Source: Thermoplasmata archaeon (GTDB lineage: Archaea > Thermoplasmatota > Thermoplasmata > Thermoplasmatales > GCA-001856825). Taken from it: a stretch of DNA of 64,000 bases. The notes beneath the pieces are model-generated. The model was given only the letters and a program-made list of their open reading frames with translations, had not been told where the DNA came from and did no database searches. The position numbers were made by a program, and so were the translations under genes. The stretch spans positions 233,009 through 297,008 of the forward strand of contig JAJYUV010000001.1 in NCBI GenBank assembly GCA_021792355.1, written 5' to 3'. Below are positions 24,763 through 33,279 of the stretch, piece by piece; within the stretch, counting starts at the first letter, position 1, and each line of letters opens with the position of its first letter.

Positions 24763-26559
24763 TTAACTAGAATCCTTTGATTTCAATCTATTTTTTACTG
24801 CTATTCCTCTGTTGAAGTCAATCATCTCGTCTCTGTTCAAAATTGCCCTTCCGTACGACAGCATGTTATCGTTTCTATCTACTATTATAACTTCATCGTG
24901 AGGTCGTATCTGCGGGTCTGCATCTTCTACAAACTTTGCGAACACGTTTTTACCCTCTTTTATGAAATCTGAGACTTCCGGATCAACGATCACTCTGTGA
25001 TTTGGAGTCCTGAAATTTGAATGAATCAGAAAGGCACCTTCATAATTCAAACTAAACAAACCATCGGAAGCCCTGAATGCCAGAATTTGCCTACCCTCAT
25101 AGTATATATTCCTAATCTTACCCGTATTCCTACTCCTTTGCAATTCTATCCTATTTTTGTCTGCTATCGCAAAGAGGCTCTTTCCGAACTGATAGTTGAA
25201 CACATAGTCCACTTTGTTCAGGAGAAACTCTTTCCATTCTGGTTTTTCGAATTTGGTTATGTCCTTGTAATTCTCATAATACTCCCCAGGAAATAGGGAC
25301 TGGGCCACTGGATAAGTTTCATCCAAAAACATGGGTACTGTTCCAAACTGGCTTTCCACATTTTGAACTGGAATATCAGAGTAGTAAGAGTATGGTTTCT
25401 TATCTATCCTGATTCCTTCCTCTTTCCGCACAACTTTTTCAATGAATCTCCTTACGTCGGGTCTCATCAAGGATTCCTCGCCGCAATAGAACAATGGAGT
25501 TTTTCTTGAGTGTGGCTCGAATTTCTCGATGTATTCATAATAATCAAGAATTTTCCTGAATGCCTCAAGGAGCAGAGGATGAGAATGAGAGCGATATTCT
25601 GCATAATTCCATATGTTTTCTGATCTTATTTGCTGTCTGATATTTTCGACTTCTTTAACGGAAACATATAGGTTGTGAAGTCCTATGGTGGTCGTACGAT
25701 CCTCCTGGGACATTGCCTCCAGTTCCTTCAAAGTGTATTTATCGAAATAGGGCGAAGCTGGGAGTTCATCGGATAAAGAATTCAGTTCGACAGTCCCGGT
25801 CTCGGTGAGTATTCTGTTGTCTCGAGCATACTTTATATATGCAGAAGAATCTATTACATCTACTCCCGTCAAAAATAACAGAGGGAAAAACATCGGATGG
25901 CCTGCCCCAAAGGCGTGAATGACTGCAGAGCTCTTAAGTCTCATCTTAGAGTTAAGAACTGCCTCAAGAACTAGAGAATACATATATCTCTCCATGAAGG
26001 GAACTATTCCTCCGATCGGGAAGTACTCACTCTCAAGAGAACCCATCATAGTAGCGCTCTCTTGCCTGAGATCATTGTACATCCCCCCGTGTACCGGTAA
26101 GGCGATGTACTTCTTCGTCTCATTCAGGGCTTCTTTCCCTCTCCTGAAATTCTCCTCAATGTCTTCCCTTATCTTTTCCCTTGAATGGTCCATTTCCGAG
26201 AAGATGTCCCTTATAGTTATAATGTCGGATCCTATGCTCTCCTGGTACCTTACCATCTCAAGGTTTCCTTCCTTCAATTCACCATACATATGTTCTTGAA
26301 ATGTGCCTGAATCTGTCATGACCAAACTTGGGAAATTAAGCAGGTCGTGAACATTTTTGTCATCAGGAAAGCCACCTTTTTTCAGAGTATATGAATTTGT
26401 GATAACCCCTCCGAGTTTCATTTGTTTAATAGCTGAAATCCATGGATCAGTCTTGAATGGATGAAGTACCGGTAGAAGCACTGGTGTCGTGACTTTCTTA
26501 TTGTTTACCTCCAGTTCTCCAATTCTAGCTAAACCATCTCTATGGAGAATCTGGAACAT
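24763..26559 (-). CDS. tgtA: archaeosine tRNA-guanine transglycosylase, full length with PUA domain
   Basis: A 598-aa ArcTGT exchanges guanine for preQ0 at position 15 of tRNA, the first step to archaeosine. The barrel holds MTDSGTFQEHMYG (Asp83, general base) and VIDSSAYIKYARDNR (Asp237, predicted nucleophile). The C-terminal PUA domain spans about residues 520-595. Where homologues have the zinc ligands C-x-C-x2-C before KYT, this protein reads LPASPYFDKYT (266-276), so all three cysteines are missing, while LHNLYV keeps the fourth ligand His295. It is downstream of alba with a 41-base gap. Confidence 0.92.
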   Translation of the reverse strand: MFQILHRDGLARIGELEVNNKKVTTPVLLPVLHPFKTDPWISAIKQMKLGGVITNSYTLKKGGFPDDKNVHDLLNFPSLVMTDSGTFQEHMYGELKEGNLEMVRYQESIGSDIITIRDIFSEMDHSREKIREDIEENFRRGKEALNETKKYIALPVHGGMYNDLRQESATMMGSLESEYFPIGGIVPFMERYMYSLVLEAVLNSKMRLKSSAVIHAFGAGHPMFFPLLFLTGVDVIDSSAYIKYARDNRILTETGTVELNSLSDELPASPYFDKYTLKELEAMSQEDRTTTIGLHNLYVSVKEVENIRQQIRSENIWNYAEYRSHSHPLLLEAFRKILDYYEYIEKFEPHSRKTPLFYCGEESLMRPDVRRFIEKVVRKEEGIRIDKKPYSYYSDIPVQNVESQFGTVPMFLDETYPVAQSLFPGEYYENYKDITKFEKPEWKEFLLNKVDYVFNYQFGKSLFAIADKNRIELQRSRNTGKIRNIYYEGRQILAFRASDGLFSLNYEGAFLIHSNFRTPNHRVIVDPEVSDFIKEGKNVFAKFVEDADPQIRPHDEVIIVDRNDNMLSYGRAILNRDEMIDFNRGIAVKNRLKSKDSS

Positions 26560-26600
26560 TTACCAAACAAAACAAAAATTAATGGTAGGTGAAAAATCAC

Positions 26601-26882
26601 CTACTTCTTTAGGACAATCTCTATGGAGGAAACGTTGCTTTCTCCGTCTTCTCTCTGAACCTTCTCCGTCGCTATCTTTATGTCCGAATATGCTACCTTT
26701 GTCTTCATCATCGATTCCATTCGATTTCTCACTATTTCAGCAACGTCTACCGCCCTCTTTATTGCCATTCCTCTGGCCTTTATTGAGACTTCGCCTGCTC
26801 CATTGGTAAAGAGCATTATTGTGCTAAAAACATAGTTTTCAGTTGGCTTTTTCCCGATGAATATAGTGTTGTTATCTGCCAC
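26601..26882 (-). CDS. alba: DNA/RNA-binding protein Alba
   Basis: Chromatin and RNA-binding protein of about 93 residues. NTIFIGKKPTENYVFSTIM and ISIKARGMAIKRAVDVAEI-like segments match Alba, including the K-rich nucleic-acid face. I choose GTG 26882 (VADNNTIFIG) because GGTGAT lies four bases upstream and the residues before it are not conserved; an ATG at 26915 is the alternative. The expected acetylatable lysine region is present as FIGKKP. Confidence 0.9.
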   Translation of the reverse strand: MADNNTIFIGKKPTENYVFSTIMLFTNGAGEVSIKARGMAIKRAVDVAEIVRNRMESMMKTKVAYSDIKIATEKVQREDGESNVSSIEIVLKK

Positions 26883-27120
26883 GTGTATCACCAGAATTGT
26901 CCAAGTCACATACAATATTTAATTCTTTCTGTACAACCCGCTTTGGGATAACATTACTATGTGGGTTGTTCAGCTCCCCTATGGAATGGTTGTCCCCTGT
27001 GTAAAGTCCGGATATTATCTTCACACGGATTCCTGTTGCGAAAACGGAGTACTGGAAGTCATATTGGATTCCTGGGACGCCATTCCCTGATAGTGCAAGT
27101 AAGGGAGGTAATGCTGACAT
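26872..27120 (-). CDS. uncertain 82-aa reading frame upstream of alba
   Basis: An open frame from ATG 27120 that ends ten bases inside the alba coding region. The product has no clear domain, signal or repeat. It could be a small coupled gene, since the alba Shine-Dalgarno lies in its end, or simply a chance frame in the alba leader. Its codon pattern is not obviously different from chance. Confidence 0.25.
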   Translation of the reverse strand: MSALPPLLALSGNGVPGIQYDFQYSVFATGIRVKIISGLYTGDNHSIGELNNPHSNVIPKRVVQKELNIVCDLDNSGDTRGR

Positions 27121-27227
27121 GGGAGGATGAAAAGTCTTAGGCGAGGCTGTACCTTAATACTGTTTCAAAGATTGTACAACTGCATTTTGTCAGCAACGTT
27201 TTAGCAAGATAAGACCTTAGAAAATAT
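26915..27227. other. intergenic region between alba and the zinc-ribbon gene
   Basis: Apart from the uncertain frame above, this roughly 310-base stretch shows no recognisable gene. I looked for RNase P and SRP RNA hallmark sequences because of a GTAAAGTCCGG stretch near 27001 and did not find the rest of either consensus. Confidence 0.3.
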
Positions 27228-27476
27228 ATCACGGAACCAAAGTGCTCAAATTGCCTAACCATTATGAGGAATATGGGAGAAATGCATTTTAGGACTGGAG
27301 GATACACCGGGGTAGGAGGAACGTTTCTTGGTGGATGGAACCAGCTTTCAGAAAATACTCAAACATTCACTCTCTACAAATGCGATCAATGTGGTAAAGT
27401 AGATTTTTACGAGCCTCAGAACGCGAAGGAACCGCAAGGATCTAAAAAGAAAGAAGGGTCGAAATTCTGGGCTTGA
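27228..27476 (+). CDS. small zinc-ribbon protein with unclear start
   Basis: The product carries two CxxC pairs, KCSNC near the N-terminus and YKCDQCGKVDFY in the second half, separated by a HFRTGGYTGVGGTFLGGW loop. This layout is shared by small zinc-ribbon proteins of unknown function. The first ATG (27264) would remove the first CxxC. The frame is open from 27213 but has no ATG, GTG or TTG before the motif; ATC 27228 is placed as an approximate start. Either a non-standard start or a mutated start codon is implied. Confidence 0.6.
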   Translation: MTEPKCSNCLTIMRNMGEMHFRTGGYTGVGGTFLGGWNQLSENTQTFTLYKCDQCGKVDFYEPQNAKEPQGSKKKEGSKFWA

Positions 27477-27684
27477 ATTTGTTGATGCACAGCCAACTAA
27501 CTAATGGTTCTAGCTGAGTTCTAGGAGCATCAATAACCGCATAACTTTGATTCTCAGCCCACTTGATGCTACTGAACATTCTTATTCCTCACAATGGTTT
27601 TAATGCCAGGGCATAGCAAATTATGTGCGTACACATTACACTTAATTAAGGTAAATTATTTGTACAGAAAGTATCTGACAACTT

Positions 27685-27903
27685 ATGGCCACGGAAAAGA
27701 AATACACAACGGTTTCGTTACCAACTCCCCTCTTTGAAAAGATCCAGGATAAAATCAAGGGAACTGGGTTCACCTCAGTCAGCGACTATGTCACGTTTGT
27801 CCTTAGAGAGATTCTTGCACATGGAAGCGACCAGGAAGCTTTCAACTCGGAGGACGAAAAGAAAGTAAAGGACCGACTCAGATCTCTTGGCTATCTGGAT
27901 TGA
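27685..27903 (+). CDS. ribbon-helix-helix protein upstream of phosphodiesterase gene
   Basis: A 72-aa protein with a beta strand KYTTVSLPTPLF followed by two helices ending SVSDYVTFVLREIL, the CopG/MetJ-type RHH fold. The tail KVKDRLRSLGYLD is charged. A TATA-like AAATTATTT lies about 26 nt before the ATG. The next gene begins within ten bases, so it heads an operon with a phosphodiesterase and APS kinase and may regulate it. Direct DNA binding is inferred from the fold. Confidence 0.75.
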   Translation: MATEKKYTTVSLPTPLFEKIQDKIKGTGFTSVSDYVTFVLREILAHGSDQEAFNSEDEKKVKDRLRSLGYLD

Positions 27904-27912
27904 GTGAGAATC

Positions 27913-29301
27913 ATGAAGGTTGCAGTAATCGGACTAGACTGTGCAGCTCCTGACCTGATTTTCAACAAGCTAAAGGGTGAATTACCAAACTTATCTATGA
28001 TGACTGATGGAGGAGTCTCGGGTAAACTCAGAAGCTGTGACCCTCCTATAACAGTTCCAGCATGGATTGTCATGGCTACTGGAAGATCTCCGGGAGAACT
28101 GGGTCTTTACGGTTTTAGATCGAGGGTTCCGAACTCTTACAATGGAATTAAAATACCAACCTCACAGGATATCAAGTTCGATACGGTCTGGGAGATACTT
28201 GGGAAAAGAAACAAGAAAAGCATCATTATAGCCGTTCCGCCATCCTATCCTCCGAAACCGATACCTGGTTTTATGGTTACAGACTTCCTGACTCCCGATA
28301 AGGACAAGGAATTCACGTACCCACCAGGGCTTAAGAATGAGATACTCCGAGATTTTCCGGATTACCAGTTTGACGTCAAGTTCAGGAAACCTGAGAAGAA
28401 GAAGATAATTGACGAGATATACAAGATGACAGACATCAGATTTCAGATGGCTGAGAAAATGATAAAAGAGAAGGAGTGGGATTTCTTTTTTATGGTCGAG
28501 ATTGGAATTGACAGAATACATCATTCGTTCTGGCGCTACATTGACGAAAGCAGTCATCTCTACGAAAATGACAGGGAAATGAGAGAGAAGTTCGTCTCCT
28601 ATTTCAAGATGGTTGATGCTCATATAGGGAAGTTACTCGCTGCCTTTGACGAAGATACCGTGGTGCTGATAGTCTCTGATCACGGTGCTAAGAGTATGAA
28701 AGGAGCTTTTGCCATCAATCAGTGGCTTATCAGAGAGGGATATCTTAAGCTTAGAGATAAAAAGCCAAAGCAGGGGTCATCACTGGAAGATCTCGATATT
28801 GACTGGTCTCGTTCCAAAGCCTGGGCTTGGGGTGGTTACTACGCCAGAATCTTCCTGAACATAAAAGGGCGGGAACCGGAAGGTATAATCGAGAAGGGAA
28901 ACGTGAGAAAAGAACTGGATCTCCTGAAGGAGAAGTTAAATAGTATAAAGGGGCCAAATGGCGAGGAGTGGAAGACGAAAGTGTTCGAACCAGAAGAAGC
29001 CTATAAAGTAGTAAACGGAGACCGTTCAGACTTGTTTGTCTATCTGGATGACCTCAGTTGGAGAGCGGCGGGAACACTAGGATACGATTCCGACTATCTC
29101 CTCGAAAACGACACGGGCCCAGACGATGCAGTCCACGACTATGACGGCATATACATAATGTACAGAAAGAATAAGAAGATCGGAAAGGTGATAGACTCCA
29201 GTATCTACAGGATTGCTCCAACGATCCTGGAGCTTTACAGAGTAAGGAAGATGTATGGTATCCAAGGAAAACCGTTGGAGGGAGTGGAATATGTCGAATG
29301 A
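27913..29301 (+). CDS. alkaline-phosphatase-superfamily phosphodiesterase/nucleotide pyrophosphatase
   Basis: About 462 residues. Metal site 1 is GLDCAAPDLIF near the N-terminus, the nucleophile region is PITVPAWIVMATGR, and VSDHGAKSMKGAF gives the second Asp-His metal pair. Such enzymes cleave phosphodiester, pyrophosphate or sulfate bonds. ATG 27913 is preferred; a GTG at 27904 is directly behind the RHH stop. Its end overlaps the APS kinase start. A second member of the family lies at 44531-45943 beside glycosyltransferases. Confidence 0.82.
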   Translation: MKVAVIGLDCAAPDLIFNKLKGELPNLSMMTDGGVSGKLRSCDPPITVPAWIVMATGRSPGELGLYGFRSRVPNSYNGIKIPTSQDIKFDTVWEILGKRNKKSIIIAVPPSYPPKPIPGFMVTDFLTPDKDKEFTYPPGLKNEILRDFPDYQFDVKFRKPEKKKIIDEIYKMTDIRFQMAEKMIKEKEWDFFFMVEIGIDRIHHSFWRYIDESSHLYENDREMREKFVSYFKMVDAHIGKLLAAFDEDTVVLIVSDHGAKSMKGAFAINQWLIREGYLKLRDKKPKQGSSLEDLDIDWSRSKAWAWGGYYARIFLNIKGREPEGIIEKGNVRKELDLLKEKLNSIKGPNGEEWKTKVFEPEEAYKVVNGDRSDLFVYLDDLSWRAAGTLGYDSDYLLENDTGPDDAVHDYDGIYIMYRKNKKIGKVIDSSIYRIAPTILELYRVRKMYGIQGKPLEGVEYVE

Positions 29302-29824
29302 GCCTGGATTTGTCCTCTGGTTTACAGGCCCTCCAGGTGCCGGAAAGACCACTTTGGCAGAGAAGATAAAGTCAATTCTCTCGAATGACGGACGAAGAGT
29401 CGAGATTTTGGACGGAGACGAAATCAGAAAGGGTTTGTCAAGGGACCTGGGATTCTCTAGGGAGGACAGAGAAAAACATAACGAGAGAGTAATCTTTGTT
29501 GCTAAACTGCTGGTTAGGAATGGTGTGGTAACTCTGGTTCCCCTTATTTCTCCTTACCGGGAGGTTCGGACAAAGGCTAGAAACGAAATTCCGAACTTTA
29601 TAGAGATATATGTGCGCTGCCCGTTAGAGGTTCTAATCAAGAGAGATCCAAAGGGACTGTACAAGAAGGCACTAGCAGGAGAAATCACGAACCTGACTGG
29701 GTTGCAGGACCCCTACGAAGAACCGTTGTCACCAGAGATTGTGATAGACACAAATGAACAAACGGTCGATGAGAGCGTTAAGACCATTCTGGACTACATA
29801 ACATCTAGAGGGTTCTACAGGTAG
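29291..29824 (+). CDS. cysC: adenylylsulfate (APS) kinase
   Basis: About 177 residues, phosphorylating APS to PAPS. Walker A is WFTGPPGAGKTTLAEK; LDGDEIRKGLSRDLGFS and REDREKHNERV match the APS-binding motifs, and DPKGLYKKALAGEI is also typical. The ATG at 29291 overlaps the phosphodiesterase end by 11 bases. No ATP sulfurylase or PAPS reductase gene is nearby, so PAPS might feed sulfation, or the kinase acts on another adenylylated donor; both are speculative. Confidence 0.9.
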   Translation: MSNEPGFVLWFTGPPGAGKTTLAEKIKSILSNDGRRVEILDGDEIRKGLSRDLGFSREDREKHNERVIFVAKLLVRNGVVTLVPLISPYREVRTKARNEIPNFIEIYVRCPLEVLIKRDPKGLYKKALAGEITNLTGLQDPYEEPLSPEIVIDTNEQTVDESVKTILDYITSRGFYR

Positions 29825-29856
29825 GCCCCGTAGAATCTGCTTTTCTTGAGAAAGCA

Positions 29857-30849
29857 CTATAATTCCCTCCCACTAGTAGCCTTGTATATCCTGTTCATGA
29901 TAGCTAATCCTATACCCTTTTCCTCGAAACCTTCGATGACCCCCACAGAGTACTTACTCTTGTCAAGCTTCCTGAATGATGGAAAGAGGTTTCTTGCAAC
30001 TTCATATAGGTCATTCTTTGAACCGAGGATTATAGACTCGGAGTTCAACTTCGATGCTGTCTCAGAGCTGCCAATGAAAAGGACCTTTCCACTTTCGCAG
30101 GCACTGATAATCTTTTCTTCTGTCCTTCCTAATACGAGATCCTTTTCTGGGGCATAGTGTCTATACTTCATACCGGGAGACACCGGAGTCTTAGGTGATT
30201 CACCGGCTACTCGAACTCTCAATTTGAAGATCTCCCTGAGATCCTCTGCGGAAAAAGCTCCAGGTCTTAGCAAAACTATCTCTCCGTCCCTAAACATGAT
30301 GACAGTGGATTCTACTCCAAAGTATGACGGGCCTCCGTCAATTATTAGATCAACTTTGTTGCCTAGGTCTTCGAAGACCTCTGATGCATATACAGGGCTC
30401 GGACTGCCAGACTTGTTAGCGCTCGGGGCCGCTATTGGCCTTCCACTAGCTTTGATCAATTCTAAAGGTATCCTGTGGGCAGGCATTCTGACAGCTACCG
30501 TGTTTAGGCCAGCGGTTGGGACGATCCCCAAATTTCTCTTCTCCAGAACAACTGAAAGCGGACCAGGCCAGACTCTTTCAAATGTCTGTTTTAAATCGTC
30601 TGGCAGACCTTTTGAAACATAGTCAAGCTGTTCGAAGTCGCTAATGTGTACTATTATAGGATTATCCTGTTGCCTTCCCTTAACTCTGAAAATTTCTCTA
30701 CATGCATCATCGTCAAGCGCGTTTGCTCCTAATCCGTACACCGTTTCGGTTGGAAACGCTACCGTACCCCCCCTCAGTATCACCGCTGCCCCTTCTCTGA
30801 TTACTTCTGGACTTGGGATAACAGGATCTGCCTTGCGAATATTTTCCAT
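29857..30849 (-). CDS. sua5: L-threonylcarbamoyladenylate synthase Sua5
   Basis: A 330-aa two-domain enzyme that makes threonylcarbamoyl-AMP for t6A37 of tRNA. The YrdC domain contains GGTVAFPTETVYGLGANA near residue 30 and RPIAAPSANKSGSPSPV. The C-terminal Sua5 domain begins after SPGMKYRHYAPEKDL, the linker motif that closes the active site. A TATA-like TTATAAA lies about 26 nt upstream, so the transcript is probably leaderless. Confidence 0.93.
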   Translation of the reverse strand: MENIRKADPVIPSPEVIREGAAVILRGGTVAFPTETVYGLGANALDDDACREIFRVKGRQQDNPIIVHISDFEQLDYVSKGLPDDLKQTFERVWPGPLSVVLEKRNLGIVPTAGLNTVAVRMPAHRIPLELIKASGRPIAAPSANKSGSPSPVYASEVFEDLGNKVDLIIDGGPSYFGVESTVIMFRDGEIVLLRPGAFSAEDLREIFKLRVRVAGESPKTPVSPGMKYRHYAPEKDLVLGRTEEKIISACESGKVLFIGSSETASKLNSESIILGSKNDLYEVARNLFPSFRKLDKSKYSVGVIEGFEEKGIGLAIMNRIYKATSGREL

Positions 30850-30870
30850 TTGTTCTCCATGCCCTGCGGT

Positions 30871-30877
30871 TTTATAA
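30871..30877 (-). promoter_or_regulatory. TATA box for sua5
   Basis: TTATAAA on the minus strand is 22-28 nt upstream of the ATG at 30849, the usual leaderless spacing in this window. Confidence 0.5.
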
Positions 30878-30883
30878 CTTGCT

Positions 30884-32443
30884 CTAAAAGTGATCTCCCC
30901 TCTTTATTAACAACCTCAGGAAGAGGTATGAGATTAAGGCATCTACGATTATAGCCACTGTGTATCCCCTCAGATAATAAGAGACTTTGAAATTAGATAA
31001 GTACTTGGCTACTTCGAATATTGAAACGTTTATGATTATTACCGGCAGTCCGATTATGAAAGTCTTAAGAAAAATCCACCTACCACCTAATCCCTGCTGA
31101 GAAAGAGAATAAACCTCCTTGGGAATCGCTTTTACGAGATACGTTCCTCCGGTGAAGAGAATGGCGGCGAGGATAAGAGCAAAGTATGGGTAGTAAACAA
31201 GCAAAAATGAGACGATCCCCCTGTTGGCTACTGCAATTACTATGATGAGCAGGGCATAGTAGATCAATCCAAGAGTAAAGATGCTGTAAAGTTTTGAAAA
31301 GAAATATTGCCTCCTGGTTATCGGAAGAGAGGAGAGGTGCCACGCGGCTTTTCCTTCCAGTCCGATCAATAGAATGAATTCTATGAGAAAGATGGACGAC
31401 AAATAAGGAATGTACAACGAAAGCTGGGAAGAATTGCCTTTGGATGATAGGAGCATGGGGATGATTGGTATGATGAAAGTAATGGGTATTACCATTATCA
31501 TGATTGCTCCTCTTCGCCTAAACAAAATTTTGAAGTCCTTGTCAATCAGCGATCTAACAGGCTTTCTCAGCTTCATTAAAATTCTTCCTTGCTGTTCTCT
31601 TAAAACGTCGGTGAACGTTTCCATCTTTTCCGTGAAACTTTTCTTTTGGATGTAGAGATATGCGGGATAGACAATCGCAAATACGGCCAGAAAAGCTGCA
31701 AAGGGATATACTGAGAATGCCGAAATATAGTTCTGCCCAACTGGAATCAAGAAATACAGGTATTGGGGGATCCTGATGAAATTTTGAAACGATGGATTGG
31801 TGGCAACCTCTATTGCCAGGATAAATATCACAAAAATCAGAACTTGAAATATCTGGCCCAGGTACAATCGCTTGGTCTTCCTGTTCGTGTTTGTCCTCAC
31901 AAAGGTCACCCCTAGAAGTAAAGAGACCAATCTTGCAAGGTAGATGAACAACAGTGTAAAGATAGAAAATATGATTATAGGCAGAGGGTTCCCTGTTCCA
32001 ATAGATAGTACAACCCCAGCTGGAATGGTGACAAACGGTAGATAGAACTCGTTGTAAAAGAATAGTGAAAAGGGGACCACTCTTTTTTCGACCTTCAATG
32101 GCAATTGGTTAAGGGGGGTCAGCAACCTCATGTCCCACACTCCCCTATAAAACTGCGTATCGCTCATTATGGCTAGTATCAAGAGGAGGAGGAATAGAAT
32201 GAAACTCTCGTTCGACGACCCTAATCCAGATGTTACGCTCCCAAACCCAAAAAGCACCGAAATAGAACCGTATATCACGGTATTAACGTAAAGAGAAGAA
32301 CGCACGTTACTCGAAAGATATCTCTTTGCATCCTCTACTGACTTTTTATCGCTCTTCTGAAACCTTGGAGTGTTCTTCAAATATTGATACTTCAATTCAG
32401 TATTGAGTACCTTCGCAAGGAACAGGTCATTTCGCAGAGTCAT
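30884..32443 (-). CDS. polytopic membrane protein resembling an ABC-2 type exporter permease
   Basis: About 519 residues with roughly 12 hydrophobic helices in two halves. The segment LIGLEGKAAWHLSSLPITRR near residue 365 is typical of ABC-2 exporter permeases in which a conserved loop precedes LPI. No ATPase partner is adjacent. The ATG at 32443 (preceded by GAGGTT) lies inside the end of the nitrilase gene; a TTG one codon upstream is the alternative. Substrate unknown. Confidence 0.6.
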   Translation of the reverse strand: MTLRNDLFLAKVLNTELKYQYLKNTPRFQKSDKKSVEDAKRYLSSNVRSSLYVNTVIYGSISVLFGFGSVTSGLGSSNESFILFLLLLILAIMSDTQFYRGVWDMRLLTPLNQLPLKVEKRVVPFSLFFYNEFYLPFVTIPAGVVLSIGTGNPLPIIIFSIFTLLFIYLARLVSLLLGVTFVRTNTNRKTKRLYLGQIFQVLIFVIFILAIEVATNPSFQNFIRIPQYLYFLIPVGQNYISAFSVYPFAAFLAVFAIVYPAYLYIQKKSFTEKMETFTDVLREQQGRILMKLRKPVRSLIDKDFKILFRRRGAIMIMVIPITFIIPIIPMLLSSKGNSSQLSLYIPYLSSIFLIEFILLIGLEGKAAWHLSSLPITRRQYFFSKLYSIFTLGLIYYALLIIVIAVANRGIVSFLLVYYPYFALILAAILFTGGTYLVKAIPKEVYSLSQQGLGGRWIFLKTFIIGLPVIIINVSIFEVAKYLSNFKVSYYLRGYTVAIIVDALISYLFLRLLIKRGDHF

Positions 32444-33176
32444 CAAGAACCTCGCTTAGGACTCTCCTCTTTCTCCTGCTAAGTTCCAGTACGGAGGATT
32501 CAATAACCGCTGCCCCAGAGTCTTCCTCAAATTTTTTCAATTTCAAGATTTCCTTTCCATCCGAGTCTAAAACTCTGCTTCCTCCCCAGAAAACCTGGTT
32601 CCTGTTCAAGCCTGCTATGTTAACATAAACCAAATAGGACTGGTACTCTATTGCTCTTGCTGGAAATGCCTTTTCAAAAAACGGATAAGAAGTAAACGGA
32701 GATGCGGATATGTTCACCAGTATGTCTATTCCTTTTTCAACTGAATCCTGGAAAAACAGGTCGTAACAGATTTCAATTCCCAGTTTGAATCCCTTGAAAT
32801 CTATGGTCAACGGGCTGTCTCCTTTCTTGAAATACCTGAGCTCTTCGAACGGACCAAAATTCGGAAGGTGCCTCTTTTTGTAAATGTGAAATGTCTCGCC
32901 TGTTATTGCGACAGCGCTGTTGTAAAGAAAACCTTCCGTGTAGGGTGAACCGAAGATAATCATCCTGTCATTCAGCCTCTTCTGAATGCCTTTGACGAAT
33001 TCTTGGTCAAGATCGTGGAGATTTAGATTGTCCCTTAAAGTGTAACCCGAATAGAACATCTCGGGGAAAATTGCCAGATCAAAATCCTGACTTAAGGTTT
33101 GTTCAATGAGCCTTTTATTCACTTCCACTCCATTGACTGGATTCAGCTGCTTGAGGAGCACCTTGAGGGATGACAT
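32427..33176 (-). CDS. nitrilase-superfamily carbon-nitrogen hydrolase
   Basis: A 249-aa amidohydrolase. The catalytic triad is visible as Glu39 (LAIFPEMFYSGYT), Lys101 (YKKRHLPNFG) and Cys137 (GIEICYDLFF). Similar archaeal enzymes hydrolyse omega-amides, N-carbamoyl groups or NAD-synthetase glutamine, and the precise substrate cannot be told. Its end overlaps the membrane-protein start by 17 bases, so the two are co-translated. Confidence 0.85.
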   Translation of the reverse strand: MSSLKVLLKQLNPVNGVEVNKRLIEQTLSQDFDLAIFPEMFYSGYTLRDNLNLHDLDQEFVKGIQKRLNDRMIIFGSPYTEGFLYNSAVAITGETFHIYKKRHLPNFGPFEELRYFKKGDSPLTIDFKGFKLGIEICYDLFFQDSVEKGIDILVNISASPFTSYPFFEKAFPARAIEYQSYLVYVNIAGLNRNQVFWGGSRVLDSDGKEILKLKKFEEDSGAAVIESSVLELSRRKRRVLSEVLDDSAK

Positions 33177-33279
33177 TCTAGAAAGTAATGTGAACTGCCG
33201 ATATCTATTTTCCTTTTTTAAAATAGGTATTGAGTGGAAATCTTCTAATGAAAAGGTGGGGGAACAAAGAAGTAAAAAA

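Noticed and set aside
26990..27070. Possible RNase P RNA because of GTAAAGTCCGG
   Set aside because: The remaining conserved regions of RNase P RNA are not found on either strand nearby.
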